Of a DNA stretch of 64,000 bases, positions 35,421 through 45,713 are shown piece by piece. Numbering within the stretch: the stretch's first letter is position 1; each line of letters starts with the position of its first letter. The notes below the pieces were generated by a model, which saw only the letters and a program-made list of their open reading frames with translations, did not search any database and was not told the DNA's origin. The translations under genes and the position numbers were made by a program. The DNA is from Teichococcus coralli (GTDB lineage: Bacteria > Pseudomonadota > Alphaproteobacteria > Acetobacterales > Acetobacteraceae), in contig NZ_SNVJ01000004.1 in assembly GCF_009829925.1 (NCBI RefSeq), positions 186,001-250,000 on the forward strand, given 5' to 3'.

Positions 35421-36119
35421 GTGAATTCCGCTCCGACATCCCGCCCGCCGGAGGCCGCGCGCGCCCCGAGCGCCGCCGAGCAGGCGCACGCGCAGCTCAA
35501 GGCGCTGATCCTGGACAATGCCCTTCCGCCTGGCGCGCAGCGGCTGGAAAGCGAGCTGGCGCTGCAGCTCGGCCTCTCGCGGACGCCGGTGCGCGAGGCG
35601 CTGGTGCGGCTGCAGCAGGAAGGGCTGGTGGAGATCACGCCGCGCCACGGCATGCGCGTGCAGCCGATCGCCGCCGCCGACATGCGCGAGATCTATGAGG
35701 TGCTGAACAGCCTGGAGCCGGCGGCGGCCGAGCTGCTGGCGCGACGGGCCGATCCCGCCGCCGGGCTGGAGCGGCTGGACGCGGCCTGCACCGCCATGGA
35801 GCAGGCGCTCGCCGCGCAGGACCGCCGCGCCTGGGCCGCCGCCGACGAAGCCTTCCATCGCGGGCTCGTGGAACTGTGCGGCAACCGGCGGCTGGCCGCC
35901 ATGGTGATGCAGGTCTGGGACCAGTCGCACCGCGCCCGCATGTTCACGCTGCAGCAGCGCCCGCTGCCGGCGCGCAGCACCGCCGAACACCGCCGCGTGC
36001 TGCAGGCCATCGCCGCGGGCGAGCCGGAGCGCGCGCGCGAGCTGTACCGCCGCCACCGCCATCGCAGCGGGGCGGAACTCGTCTCCCTCATTGAACGGAG
36101 TGGCGTGGCATGGCTGTGA
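35421..36119 (+). CDS. GntR family regulator, FCD subfamily
   Basis: A 232-residue regulator. The wHTH at residues about 20-85 reads QLKALILDNALPPGAQRLES ... LGLSRTPVREALVRLQQEGLVEITPRHGMRV. The FCD effector domain has EIYEVLNSLEPAAAELLARR and DEAFHRGLVELCGNRRLA; its Asp/His set usually binds a metal and a carboxylate. It starts with GTG 35421 after GGGAGG. The stop overlaps the next gene by 10 bases, so regulator and dehydrogenase are co-transcribed. The likely signal is the substrate or product of that enzyme. Confidence 0.88.
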   Translation: MNSAPTSRPPEAARAPSAAEQAHAQLKALILDNALPPGAQRLESELALQLGLSRTPVREALVRLQQEGLVEITPRHGMRVQPIAAADMREIYEVLNSLEPAAAELLARRADPAAGLERLDAACTAMEQALAAQDRRAWAAADEAFHRGLVELCGNRRLAAMVMQVWDQSHRARMFTLQQRPLPARSTAEHRRVLQAIAAGEPERARELYRRHRHRSGAELVSLIERSGVAWL

Positions 36120-37228
36120 GCCGCAACGCGATGCACATCGCCCTGATGCCCGGCGACGGCATCGGCACGGAAGTCACCGAGGCCTGTGTCGCGGTGCTGC
36201 AGCCGCTGGCGCGGCGGCACGGGCTGGGGCTCGACTTCGAGATGCTGCGGGCCGGCGCCATCGCCTATCGCGACACCGGCTCCGCCATGGACGAGGCGAC
36301 CTTCGGACGCGCCCGCGCCGCCGACGCCATCCTGCTCGGCGCCATGGGCTGGCCCGGCATCCGCTATCCCGACGGCACCGAGATCGCGCCGCAGCTCGAC
36401 CTGCGCTTCCGCCTCGGCCTCTATGCCGGGGTGCGGCCGATCCGCGCGCTGCCCGGCGTGCCGGTGGCGCTGGCCGATCCGCGCGCCGCGGGGATCGACA
36501 TGGTGATCCTGCGCGAGAGCACCGAGGGGCTGTTCGCCGCGCGTGGCAAGGGCGAGGTGATCGAGGACCGCGAGGCGCGCGACACCATGGTGATCACCCG
36601 CGCCACCACCGAGCGCCTTTCCCACTTCGCCTTCGACCTGGCGCGGCGGCGCGCGGCGAAGCGCGGCCGCCGCGGCCTGGTCACGCTGGTGGACAAGGCC
36701 AACGTCTTCACCGGCTTCGCCTTCATGCGGAAGGTGTTCCACGAGGTGGCGGCGCATCACCCGGACGTGACGGCGGCGCACCACTACATCGACGCCATGG
36801 CGCTCGACATGGTCCGCCGCCCCTGGGACTTCGACGTGCTGCCGACCGAGAACATGTTCGGCGACATTCTTTCCGACCTCGGCGCCGGGCTGATCGGCGG
36901 CATGGGCTTCGCGCCCTCGGCCGATATCGGCGATGGCCATGCCGTGTTCCAGCCGAGCCACGGCACCGCGCCGGACATTGCCGGCAAAGGAGTCGCCAAC
37001 CCGACGGCGATGCTGCTCTCCGCGGCCATGATGCTGGACTGGCTCGGCACGCGCGGCGCGGGCGAGGCGTGGTGCGAAGCGGCGGCGGAGCTGGAAGCTG
37101 CCGTGGACGCGGCCTTCGCCGCCGGCCTGCGCACGCCCGACATCGGCGGGCGCGCCGGAACGGCCGAAGTTGCGCGGGTGGTCGCCGGCAACATCGGGGC
37201 ACGGCTCCACGCCGGCCGCACGGCCTGA
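36110..37228 (+). CDS. Isocitrate/isopropylmalate dehydrogenase family protein (tartrate/isopropylmalate-like)
   Basis: A 372-residue beta-decarboxylating dehydrogenase. It has ALMPGDGIGTEVTEACV, LRESTEGLFAARGKGEV (catalytic Arg and substrate loop), and VDKANVFTGFAFMRKVF with the catalytic Lys. NMFGDILSDLGAGLIGGMG supplies the metal Asp residues, and FQPSHGTAPDIAGKGVANPTAM the cofactor site. It oxidises a 2-hydroxy dicarboxylate with NAD. The leu neighbours are absent. Placement with GntR and TctC suggests catabolism of an imported hydroxyacid such as tartrate or a malate analogue. An alternative start lies at 36131. Confidence 0.85.
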   Translation: MAVSRNAMHIALMPGDGIGTEVTEACVAVLQPLARRHGLGLDFEMLRAGAIAYRDTGSAMDEATFGRARAADAILLGAMGWPGIRYPDGTEIAPQLDLRFRLGLYAGVRPIRALPGVPVALADPRAAGIDMVILRESTEGLFAARGKGEVIEDREARDTMVITRATTERLSHFAFDLARRRAAKRGRRGLVTLVDKANVFTGFAFMRKVFHEVAAHHPDVTAAHHYIDAMALDMVRRPWDFDVLPTENMFGDILSDLGAGLIGGMGFAPSADIGDGHAVFQPSHGTAPDIAGKGVANPTAMLLSAAMMLDWLGTRGAGEAWCEAAAELEAAVDAAFAAGLRTPDIGGRAGTAEVARVVAGNIGARLHAGRTA

Positions 37229-37326
37229 GCGCGGGCGTTCCGCGCCCCCGCACGGCGCGGCGCCGAACGGCCCGGCGGACGTTGGAGGGATTTTCTCCGG
37301 CGGCTCCTTTCCCTCGCGCCGCCAAG

Positions 37327-37352
37327 GGAACCCCGCTCAGGGGATGCCGGTT
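37327..37352 (+). promoter_or_regulatory. Sigma-EcfG-like promoter GGAAC-N18-GTT
   Basis: GGAAC at 37327-37331 and GTT at 37350-37352 are separated by 18 bases. This is the alphaproteobacterial general stress (EcfG) promoter pattern. It points toward the CBS protein gene at 37511, leaving a leader of about 150 bases. The 282-base gap 37229-37510 holds no other gene I can support. Confidence 0.5.
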
Positions 37353-37510
37353 AATCCAGGGCGGCGCGGCCGGTGCTCCACATCGTGGTTCATCATGGCA
37401 GTCCCGGGCAGGTGGTGGATGCGCTGCGGAGAAGCTGCGCGCATCGTGGCGTGGCGCCGCTGCGGTTATGGCCCGAGGCGCACCGCATCAGCAGAAATGG
37501 GAGGCCGAGG

Positions 37511-37957
37511 ATGAAGGTGAGTGACAGGATGACACGCACCGTTCGGCTCGCCGGTCCGGACGACACCCTCCAGCAGGCGGCCCGCAGCATGGCCGAATGC
37601 GATGCCGGCGCGCTGCCGGTGACGGACGGCGAGCGGCTGCTCGGCATGGTGACCGACCGCGACATCGTGCTGCGCGGGGTGGCCGAGGGCAAAGGGCCCG
37701 ACACCCGGCTGCGCGAGGTGATGACCCCCGAGGTGAAGTACTGCTTCGAGGACGAGGATCTCGACCACGTGGCGCGCAACATGGGTGAGCAGCGGCTGCG
37801 CCGCCTTCCCGTGCTGAACCGCGAGAAGCGGCTGGTCGGCATCCTGTCGCTGGGTGACATCGCCCTGGGCGTGGCGCCGATGCCCGCCGGCGCCGCGCTC
37901 GCGGGCATCTCGCAGCCGGGTGGCATCCCCTCGCAAACAGGCGCTCCAAGGCCCTGA
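37511..37957 (+). CDS. CBS domain pair protein
   Basis: A 148-residue protein consisting of two CBS domains. The first is at about residues 5-60 (VRLAGPDDTLQQAARSMAECDAGALPV ... LLGMVTDRDIVLRGVA). The second is at about 72-125 (VMTPEVKYCFEDEDLDHVARNM ... LVGILSLGDIALG). The Gly/Pro/Ala-rich tail is probably disordered. Such proteins sense nucleotides and are frequent in stress regulons. ATG 37511 follows GAGG; an in-frame GTG at 37373 would add 46 residues with no CBS similarity. An EcfG-like promoter lies upstream. Confidence 0.85.
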   Translation: MKVSDRMTRTVRLAGPDDTLQQAARSMAECDAGALPVTDGERLLGMVTDRDIVLRGVAEGKGPDTRLREVMTPEVKYCFEDEDLDHVARNMGEQRLRRLPVLNREKRLVGILSLGDIALGVAPMPAGAALAGISQPGGIPSQTGAPRP

Positions 37958-37965
37958 GCGACGGC

Positions 37966-37998
37966 GGGGCAGGCACACGCCACCGACGTGCCCGCCCC
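37966..37998 (+). terminator. Hairpin after the CBS gene
   Basis: GGGGCAGGCAC (37966-37976) pairs with GTGCCCGCCCC (37988-37998) with one mismatch across an 11-base loop. It starts 9 bases after the stop. There is no U-tract, so it may stabilise or attenuate rather than fully terminate. Confidence 0.5.
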
Positions 37999-38044
37999 GT
38001 GCTCCTGCGGCACGGCGAACCGAGGCCATGGAGGCATGCCTGCG

Positions 38045-38698
38045 ATGAACCGGACATCCCGCACCGTCGCCATTCCGCCATTGGGGCTGCGCGGCATCCT
38101 CATGCCGCCGGCGGCGGGGCGGGGCGTTGTCGTTTTCGCGCATGGCAGCGGCAGCAGCCGGCTCAGCCCACGCAACACCGCCGTTGCCGCCACGCTGTGG
38201 CAGCGTGGCCTCGGCGCCTTGCTGTTCGACCTGCTGCTGCCGGAGGAAGGGGAGGACCGGAGCAAGGTCTTCGACATCGCCCTGCTTGCACGGCGCCTGG
38301 TCCAGGCCACCGACTGGCTGCTCTCTCCCGCCGGGGTGGGAGGTGCGGTGCCGGTCGGCTATTTCGGCGCGAGCACGGGGAGCGCGGCCGCGCTGGTTGC
38401 CGCCGGAGAGCGGGCGCAGGTGGTGCGGGCGGTGGTCTCGCGGGGCGGCCGTCCTGACCTCGCCCGGCCCGAGGCCCTGCGCCGCGTCACCATGCCGACC
38501 CTGCTGCTTGTCGGCAGGCTGGACGGCGAGGTGCTGGCGCTCAACCGTGCGGCGGCGGCCGAGCTCGGCGGCGAGCACCATGTCGCGGTGGTGGAGGGCG
38601 CCAGCCATCTTTTCGCGGAGCCAGGCACGCTGGAGACGGTGGCGCGGCTGGCGGCGGATTGGTTCGACGCCCGGCTGCAACGGGAGGAGCAGGCATGA
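38045..38698 (+). CDS. Dienelactone hydrolase-like alpha/beta hydrolase
   Basis: A 217-residue alpha/beta hydrolase. It has the oxyanion-region VVFAHGSGSSRLSPRN, nucleophile Ser110 in GASTG, a likely Asp in LLVGRLDGEVL, and the His in VEGASHLF. This subfamily is usually encoded beside, or fused to, a phosphoribosyltransferase and an erythromycin esterase-like protein. All three occur here, the esterase as a remnant. The substrate is unknown. The stop overlaps the next start (ATGA). In-frame ATG 38036 is an alternative start. Confidence 0.82.
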   Translation: MNRTSRTVAIPPLGLRGILMPPAAGRGVVVFAHGSGSSRLSPRNTAVAATLWQRGLGALLFDLLLPEEGEDRSKVFDIALLARRLVQATDWLLSPAGVGGAVPVGYFGASTGSAAALVAAGERAQVVRAVVSRGGRPDLARPEALRRVTMPTLLLVGRLDGEVLALNRAAAAELGGEHHVAVVEGASHLFAEPGTLETVARLAADWFDARLQREEQA

Positions 38699-39363
38699 TC
38701 TTCCGGGACCGCGCGCAGGCGGGCCGCGCGCTGGCGCAGCGCCTGATGCATCTGCGCAGCGCCAGGCCTGTCGTGCTGGCGCTGCCGCGCGGCGGCGTGC
38801 CGGTCGCGGCGGAGATCGCGGAGGCGCTCGCCGCGCCGCTTGATCTCCTGCTTGTCCGCAAGATCGGCGCGCCCGGCATGCCGGAATTCGCCCTGGGCGC
38901 CGTGGTGGAAGGCACCACGCCCGAGATGGTGCTCAACGAGGAGGCCGTGCGCCGGCTCGGCGTTCCCCGCGAATACCTGGAGGGCGAGGCGGCCCGGCAG
39001 TATGCGGAGATCGGGCGGCAGCGGGAGCTTTATCTGCGCGGGCGCCCCTTTCCCGGCTTGCAAGGCCATACCGCCATTGTTGTGGATGACGGCATCGCCA
39101 CCGGCGCCACGATGCGCGCCGCCTTGCGGGGGCTGGCACAGGCCGGCGCGGCACGCAGCATCGTGCTGGCAGCCCCGGTGGCGCCGCCCGAAACCGCTGC
39201 GGCCTTGCGGGACGCCTGCGACGAAGCGGTATTCCTTGAGGCGCCGGAGAACTTCGCCGCCGTCGGCGCCTTTTACGCCGATTTCAAGCAGGTCGAGGAC
39301 AACACGGTGATGGCGCTGCTTGAGCGCGCGGCATCGCGCGGCATGCCATGGCCGGGGGAATGA
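38695..39363 (+). CDS. Phosphoribosyltransferase family protein
   Basis: A 222-residue type I PRTase. The PRPP loop is HTAIVVDDGIATGATMRAAL near residue 125-143, preceded by the PPi-loop-like ALPRGGVPVAAEIA and LLLVRKIGAPG. The hood region includes EFALGAVVEGTTPEMVLNEEA. The nucleobase substrate is unknown; these proteins sit in stress islands rather than salvage operons. Translation is coupled to the hydrolase. The last residues, PGE, and the TGA stop lie inside the dispersed GGGGGAATGAATTCCCC repeat, so the C-terminus was shaped by that element. Confidence 0.85.
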   Translation: MIFRDRAQAGRALAQRLMHLRSARPVVLALPRGGVPVAAEIAEALAAPLDLLLVRKIGAPGMPEFALGAVVEGTTPEMVLNEEAVRRLGVPREYLEGEAARQYAEIGRQRELYLRGRPFPGLQGHTAIVVDDGIATGATMRAALRGLAQAGAARSIVLAAPVAPPETAAALRDACDEAVFLEAPENFAAVGAFYADFKQVEDNTVMALLERAASRGMPWPGE

Positions 39364-39470
39364 ATTCCCCGAACGCCCTTCGCCTATCTTCCGGTTCGCC
39401 GCCCGGCTTCGCCGCGCAGCCGCGCTGACAGAAAGAAAGTGGGGCTTCGGCGGGAACCCTTCCCCTGGCC
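39351..39470. repeat. Dispersed paired inverted repeat (copy B)
   Basis: The left arm is GGGGGAATGAATTCCCC at 39353-39370, overlapping the stop of the phosphoribosyltransferase gene. The right arm at about 39428-39470 has GAAAGAAAGTGGGGCTTCGG then CGGGAACCCTTCCC, a decayed inverted copy. The element sits between the phosphoribosyltransferase and the facing esterase remnant. No complete gene lies in 39364-39856. Confidence 0.7.
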
Positions 39471-39474
39471 TTTC

Positions 39475-39702
39475 CTGCAAGCCGAAGCCGATCAGCGCCG
39501 CGGCCGCGCCGAAGCGCTGGCGGCAGAGCTGGCCGGTGGCCAGCTCGTCCCGCGATCCGCCCGTCTCGGTCCTGGAGGCGTCGCCGATATGCGCGTTATG
39601 CGCCCGGACCACTGCCTTCGCCTCCGGTTCCCGCGCCTCCAGCAAGGCGCAGAGGCTCTCGAACATGTGGGCGCCGCGCAGGCTCCAGCTCTCCGGCTGC
39701 GG
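39475..39702 (-). pseudogene. Erythromycin esterase family remnant (C-terminal fragment)
   Basis: The minus strand encodes QPESWSLRGAHMFESLCALL and, soon after, VVRAHNAHIGDASRTE then DELATGQLCRQRFGAAAALIGFG. This is the conserved core of erythromycin esterase-like proteins: the SWNLRD-x-HM block, the WAHN-x-H block (Trp replaced by Arg here) and the GQ-L-RE-FG block. Full proteins are about 400 residues; only about 75 remain. The upstream part is missing and the downstream part ends in repeat DNA, so it is a decayed gene. Its hydrolase and phosphoribosyltransferase partners are still intact next to it. Confidence 0.7.
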
Positions 39703-39856
39703 GATGGCCGCGCCGCTGCCGGGGATCAGGATCGCCGCGAAAGGCCTGGCGCGGCGGCACGGGCGGAACCCGGGTGCTGACCACGGCGGCTTGCGCGGGT
39801 TCGGCATCGGAGCGAGGCGATGTGCAACCGCGAGCGTGGCGCTGTGTTGGCTGCAC

Positions 39857-40999
39857 GTGGACATTCAGCCCCTCCGGCCGCTGCGTGGCGGCCCTGCCTC
39901 CGCCCTGCCGTCGCCCCCCGACGCGGCGGCGGAGGTCGCGCGCCTGGCCCGTGGGCGCGGCGCCCTGCTCGACGTGGACGAGGCCTTTCCCGAAGCCGAG
40001 CTGATCGCGCTGGCCGAGACCGGCCTGCTGCGTGCACCGCTGCCCCTGGCGCTGGGCGGGGCGGATCTCGGCCGGGGAGGGGAAGGCGCGGCGGCGCTCG
40101 CCGAGGTGCTGACGCGGATCGGCGCCGGCAGCCTGCCGCTGGGCCGGCTCTACGAAGGCCATGTCAACGCGCTTGGCCTGATCCTGGCCTACGGCAACCC
40201 GGCGCAGCAGGCGCGCGCGGCGGAGGATACCCGCGCCGGGCGCCTGTTCGGCGTCTGGAACACCGATGACCGCGCGGATCCGCTGCGGATCGAGGAGGGC
40301 ACGGAGGGACCGGTGCTGCGCGGCCGCAAGGTGCTGGCCTCCGGCGCCGGATGGGTGGAGCGGCCGCTGGTGACCACCGCCACGCCGGAGGGGCCGCAGA
40401 TGCTGGTGCCGGCGCTGGCGCGGGGCGAGCGGGCCGATCTCTCGGGCTGGCGCGCGCAGGGAATGCGTGCCTCGGCCACCGGCGCCGTGGCGCTGGACGG
40501 ATTGCCCGCCGGCCCGGCGGAACGGATTGGCGCGCCCGGCGACTACCATCGCGAGCCGCTCTTCTCCGGCGGCGCCTGGCGCTTCCTGGCGGTGCAGACG
40601 GGCGGCGCGGCGGAACTGTTCGACCTGCTCTGCCGCCATCTGCGCGAACTCGGCCGGGATGGCGACCCGCATCAGCGCGCCCGCGTCGGCGAGGCGGCGG
40701 TGGCGCTGGAAACCGCCCGGCTCTGGGTCGGGCAGGCAGCGCGCCGCCTGGCGGACGGGGAGATGGAGCCGGAGGCCACGGTCGCCTATGTGAACCTCGC
40801 CCGGCGGGCGGTGGAGCAGGCCGCGCTGGACATCCTGGCGCTGGCGCAGCGCAGCGTCGGGCTGGCGGCCTTCATCCGCCCGCATCCGCTGGAGCGCGTC
40901 GCGCGCGACCTCGCCACCTATCTGCGCCAGCCCGCGCCGGACCGGGCGCTCGATCTCGCCGCCGCGCACCTCCTGGGGCGGGAGGGATGGCCGTGGTGA
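39857..40999 (+). CDS. Acyl-CoA dehydrogenase family protein (atypical)
   Basis: A protein of about 380 residues. It has an N-terminal helical part (FPEAELIALAETGLLRAPLPLALGG), a middle beta domain (GRLFGVWNTDDRADPLRIEE ... LRGRKVLASGAG), and a C-terminal helical bundle (ARVGEAAVALETARLWVGQAARRL ... AFIRPHPLERVARDLATYLRQP). The usual catalytic Glu and FAD motif are not obvious, so it may act on a non-CoA substrate. The start is uncertain: GTG 39857 fits the domain edge, GTG 39836 is possible, and the frame is open further upstream through unrelated DNA. It overlaps the PIG-L gene by 13 bases. Confidence 0.75.
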   Translation: MDIQPLRPLRGGPASALPSPPDAAAEVARLARGRGALLDVDEAFPEAELIALAETGLLRAPLPLALGGADLGRGGEGAAALAEVLTRIGAGSLPLGRLYEGHVNALGLILAYGNPAQQARAAEDTRAGRLFGVWNTDDRADPLRIEEGTEGPVLRGRKVLASGAGWVERPLVTTATPEGPQMLVPALARGERADLSGWRAQGMRASATGAVALDGLPAGPAERIGAPGDYHREPLFSGGAWRFLAVQTGGAAELFDLLCRHLRELGRDGDPHQRARVGEAAVALETARLWVGQAARRLADGEMEPEATVAYVNLARRAVEQAALDILALAQRSVGLAAFIRPHPLERVARDLATYLRQPAPDRALDLAAAHLLGREGWPW

Positions 41000-41739
41000 T
41001 CGAGGCCCGACGCTTCCTGGAGCAGGCCGAGGCACTTCCCTTCGCGCCGCTGGCGGAGATCGTCGGCGCCGGCGGCGTGGTGGTGCTGGCGCCGCATCCG
41101 GACGACGAGAGCCTGGGCTGCGGCGGCCTGCTCGCCATGGCGCGGGAGGCGGGCCGGGCGGTGGCGGTGGTCTTCGTCAGCGACGGTGCCGCCTCGCACC
41201 GCAACTCCCGCCGCTACCCGCCCCCGGCCTTGCGGGACCTGCGCGCCGCGGAGGCGCTGGCGGCGCTGGCGGCGCTCGGCCTGCCTGCCGACGCAGCGCA
41301 TTTCCTTGGCCTGCCCGACGCCGCGGTGCCGGATCACGGGCCGGGCTTCGAGGCTGCGGTGGCCGCCATCCACGGCATCGCCCGGTCGGTGGGCGCCAGC
41401 GCGCTGCTCGCCACCTGGGCGCACGACCCGCATTGCGACCATCAGGCCACCCATGCCATGGCGGCCGTGGTGGCGCGGCAGCGCGGCGGGCTGCGGCACC
41501 GCGCCTATCCGGTCTGGGGCCATAGCCTGCCGGCGGGGGCGATGCTTCCCGGCGGGGCGCCGCGCGGCGCACGGCTCGACATCGCCGCGCAGCTTCCGGC
41601 CAAGCGCCGGGCGGTCGCGGCGCACCGCTCGCAGACCACGCCGCTGATCGACGATGACCCGGAGGGCTTCTGCCTGGACGCGGCGATGCTCGCCCGCTTT
41701 GACCGGCCCTTCGAAGTGTTTCTGGAGCCCGCCGCATGA
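40987..41739 (+). CDS. PIG-L/LmbE family deacetylase
   Basis: A 250-residue zinc-dependent deacetylase. The metal site is HPDDE (His37, Asp39, Asp40-Glu41 region) in VVLAPHPDDESLGCGGLL, with the second ligand block HCDHQATH. Family members remove N-acetyl from GlcNAc-type substrates, as in GPI, mycothiol, bacillithiol and lincomycin pathways. It overlaps the dehydrogenase start to end by 13 bases and the methyltransferase by 4 (ATGA). The tight coupling says the three enzymes work in one pathway, possibly on an amino-sugar conjugate. Confidence 0.9.
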   Translation: MAVVIEARRFLEQAEALPFAPLAEIVGAGGVVVLAPHPDDESLGCGGLLAMAREAGRAVAVVFVSDGAASHRNSRRYPPPALRDLRAAEALAALAALGLPADAAHFLGLPDAAVPDHGPGFEAAVAAIHGIARSVGASALLATWAHDPHCDHQATHAMAAVVARQRGGLRHRAYPVWGHSLPAGAMLPGGAPRGARLDIAAQLPAKRRAVAAHRSQTTPLIDDDPEGFCLDAAMLARFDRPFEVFLEPAA

Positions 41740-42320
41740 ACCGCGCCGTGCAATCCCTCCCGGCCGCCTATTTCGAGGCGCTCTACGCTGGCGATCCCGA
41801 CCCCTGGAAGTTCCGCACCAGCCCTTACGAGGCGGAGAAATACGCCGCCACCCTGGCCGCGCTGCCGCGTGCGCGTTACGGCAGCGTGCTGGAGATCGGC
41901 TGCTCGATCGGCGTGCTGACGCGGATGCTGGCGGCCCGCTGCGAGCGGCTGGTGGCGCTGGACGGCTCCGCCCGCGCCATTGCCACGGCGCGCCGGCATT
42001 GCGCCGGCCTGCCGCAGGTGGAACTGTTGCAGCGCGAGGTGCCACGCCAGTGGCCGCGTGGCCGGCACGACCTGATCCTGCTTTCCGAGGTGGTCTATTA
42101 CTGGGACGAGGCCGACCTCGCCGAGGTGGCGGCGCAGACGCTGCGCGCGCTGCGCCCGGATGGCGATGCGCTGCTGGTGCACTGGACCGGCACCACCGAC
42201 TATCCCCTTTCCGGCGACGCCGCCGTGGAAGGCTTCATCAGGGCCACGACTCCAGGGCTTCAGGTGGTGCGGCAGGAACGCACGGAACGCTACCGGCTGG
42301 ATCTGCTGCGCCGGGCCTGA
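41736..42320 (+). CDS. NodS-like class I SAM-dependent methyltransferase
   Basis: A 194-residue methyltransferase. It has the NodS-type opening YFEALYAGDPDPWKFRTSPYE, then AEKYAATLAALP, SAM motif I LEIGCSIGVLTRMLA, and acidic strand 2 (VALDGSARAI). VVYYWDEADLAEVAAQTLRAL is the fourth block. NodS N-methylates a deacetylated glucosamine in Nod factor; here the preceding gene is a deacetylase, so an N-methylation of a freed amine is a fair guess. The 3' end overlaps 83 bases of the convergent glycosyltransferase gene. Confidence 0.88.
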   Translation: MNRAVQSLPAAYFEALYAGDPDPWKFRTSPYEAEKYAATLAALPRARYGSVLEIGCSIGVLTRMLAARCERLVALDGSARAIATARRHCAGLPQVELLQREVPRQWPRGRHDLILLSEVVYYWDEADLAEVAAQTLRALRPDGDALLVHWTGTTDYPLSGDAAVEGFIRATTPGLQVVRQERTERYRLDLLRRA

Positions 42321-43416
42321 CCATCTCCGCCAGCAGGGCGCGCGCATGGGCGATTTCCTCCGGCAGTTGCGCCGGATGGAGCGGCCGCCGCATCAGCAGC
42401 AGGCTTTCCCTCTCCGCAGCCTCCCACAGGCTGCCGAAGGGGCGGCCGAGCCAGCTTTCCGCCTCCCGCCAGTGCAGCCGGAGGTGCCTTGCCATGGCCA
42501 GCAGGCCCAGGGCGTCACCCGCGGCATGATGCCGTCGCAGCGCGGCGCGGACCTGCCAGCGGCGTCGGGCCAGACCGGCCGGCTCCAGCATCGGATCGCA
42601 GGCCAGCCCAGGTTCCGCCAGTTGCCGCCGCAGCGTGTCGGCGGCTCCACCGGTGGCGCGTCCTTCGGTGCGGCAGGCGGTCCGCACGCGCACGGCGAGG
42701 GAATGGCGCAGGCGGATGTCCGCGGCGGCAAGGGCGGCGCAGAAGGCGCGGTCCTCGCCGGCCGGAACCCGCGGCAACCCGCCCACCCGGCGGAAGGTGG
42801 AGAGCCGCACCGCCAGGCTGGCGCCGGAGGACATGCGGTGGCGTGGCCACAGGTCGCCGGGCAGCGGGTCGAGGCGGGCCTCCAGTTCGGCCAGCAGGGC
42901 TTCGTAGGCATTCTCCAGCGCGATCCGGCCGGCCAGGGCAGGCGGAAGCCGCGCCGCTTCCTGGGGTTCATGCTCCACCCAACCCGCCACGGCTTCGGCG
43001 CCGGCGCTGATCTCGGCGCGGGTGGCGGCCAGCCAGTCGGGAGCGACCCGGCTGTCGGCATCCGTGGTCAGCAGCAGCCCCTCTCCGCAGCCGCCGCGCT
43101 CCAGCAGCGCCGCCGCGGCCTCCATGGCGCGCGCGCGCGCCTCGCCGGCATGCGCGTAGGTTGCGGGCAGCCGCGCGCGCCGCAGCACAAGGCGGAACGG
43201 CAGAGCCGCGGCGCGGGCGCGCACCACCGCCTCGGTGGTGTCGGTGCAACCATTCAGCAACAACAGCACGGCGAAAGGCCCCGCCTCCCGTTGCGCGGCA
43301 AGGGCATCGAGGCAGGCGCCGATGCGCTCGGCCTCGTTGCGCACCGGGATGGCCACCGCGGCCAGGCTGCCCAGAGCGGGAGGGAAGGGCAGGGAAGGGG
43401 GCCGCAGCGCGTTCAT
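42238..43416 (-). CDS. Family 2 glycosyltransferase
   Basis: A 392-residue GT-A protein. [22 protein letters not shown] opens the nucleotide-sugar domain. [30 protein letters not shown] (DxD-like motif) and [19 protein letters not shown] follow. A late [20 protein letters not shown] holds the ED-type catalytic acid. The C-terminal 130 residues are helical and specific to this subgroup. It usually accompanies the dehydrogenase/PIG-L/NodS-like trio and likely adds the sugar later deacetylated. It is on the opposite strand and overlaps the methyltransferase gene tail to tail by 83 bases. Confidence 0.87.
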   Translation of the reverse strand: MNALRPPSLPFPPALGSLAAVAIPVRNEAERIGACLDALAAQREAGPFAVLLLLNGCTDTTEAVVRARAAALPFRLVLRRARLPATYAHAGEARARAMEAAAALLERGGCGEGLLLTTDADSRVAPDWLAATRAEISAGAEAVAGWVEHEPQEAARLPPALAGRIALENAYEALLAELEARLDPLPGDLWPRHRMSSGASLAVRLSTFRRVGGLPRVPAGEDRAFCAALAAADIRLRHSLAVRVRTACRTEGRATGGAADTLRRQLAEPGLACDPMLEPAGLARRRWQVRAALRRHHAAGDALGLLAMARHLRLHWREAESWLGRPFGSLWEAAERESLLLMRRPLHPAQLPEEIAHARALLAEMVRPGAADPAGSVPCVPAAPPEALESWP

Positions 43417-43585
43417 GCGGCCAAACAAACGCCGAGCGCGCGGCTCTGTTGCGCTCAAGCCGGAAAAATTATCACGGCTCTTCCGGGCGCACAACGGAAG
43501 CCCCGCCCCGGCGTTGTCCCGCCATGGCTGCCCCGCCGCTCCCCTGGCGGAGGCGGCGCTCGAGCATGGACGGAGACCTCCCTCG

Positions 43586-45706
<2,121 letters not shown>

Positions 45707-45713
45707 GGAAGAG

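Noticed and set aside
39320..39856. N-terminal extension of the acyl-CoA dehydrogenase frame
   Set aside because: The frame stays open upstream, but that DNA is the dispersed repeat and the esterase relic, so the extra 179 codons are not part of the protein.
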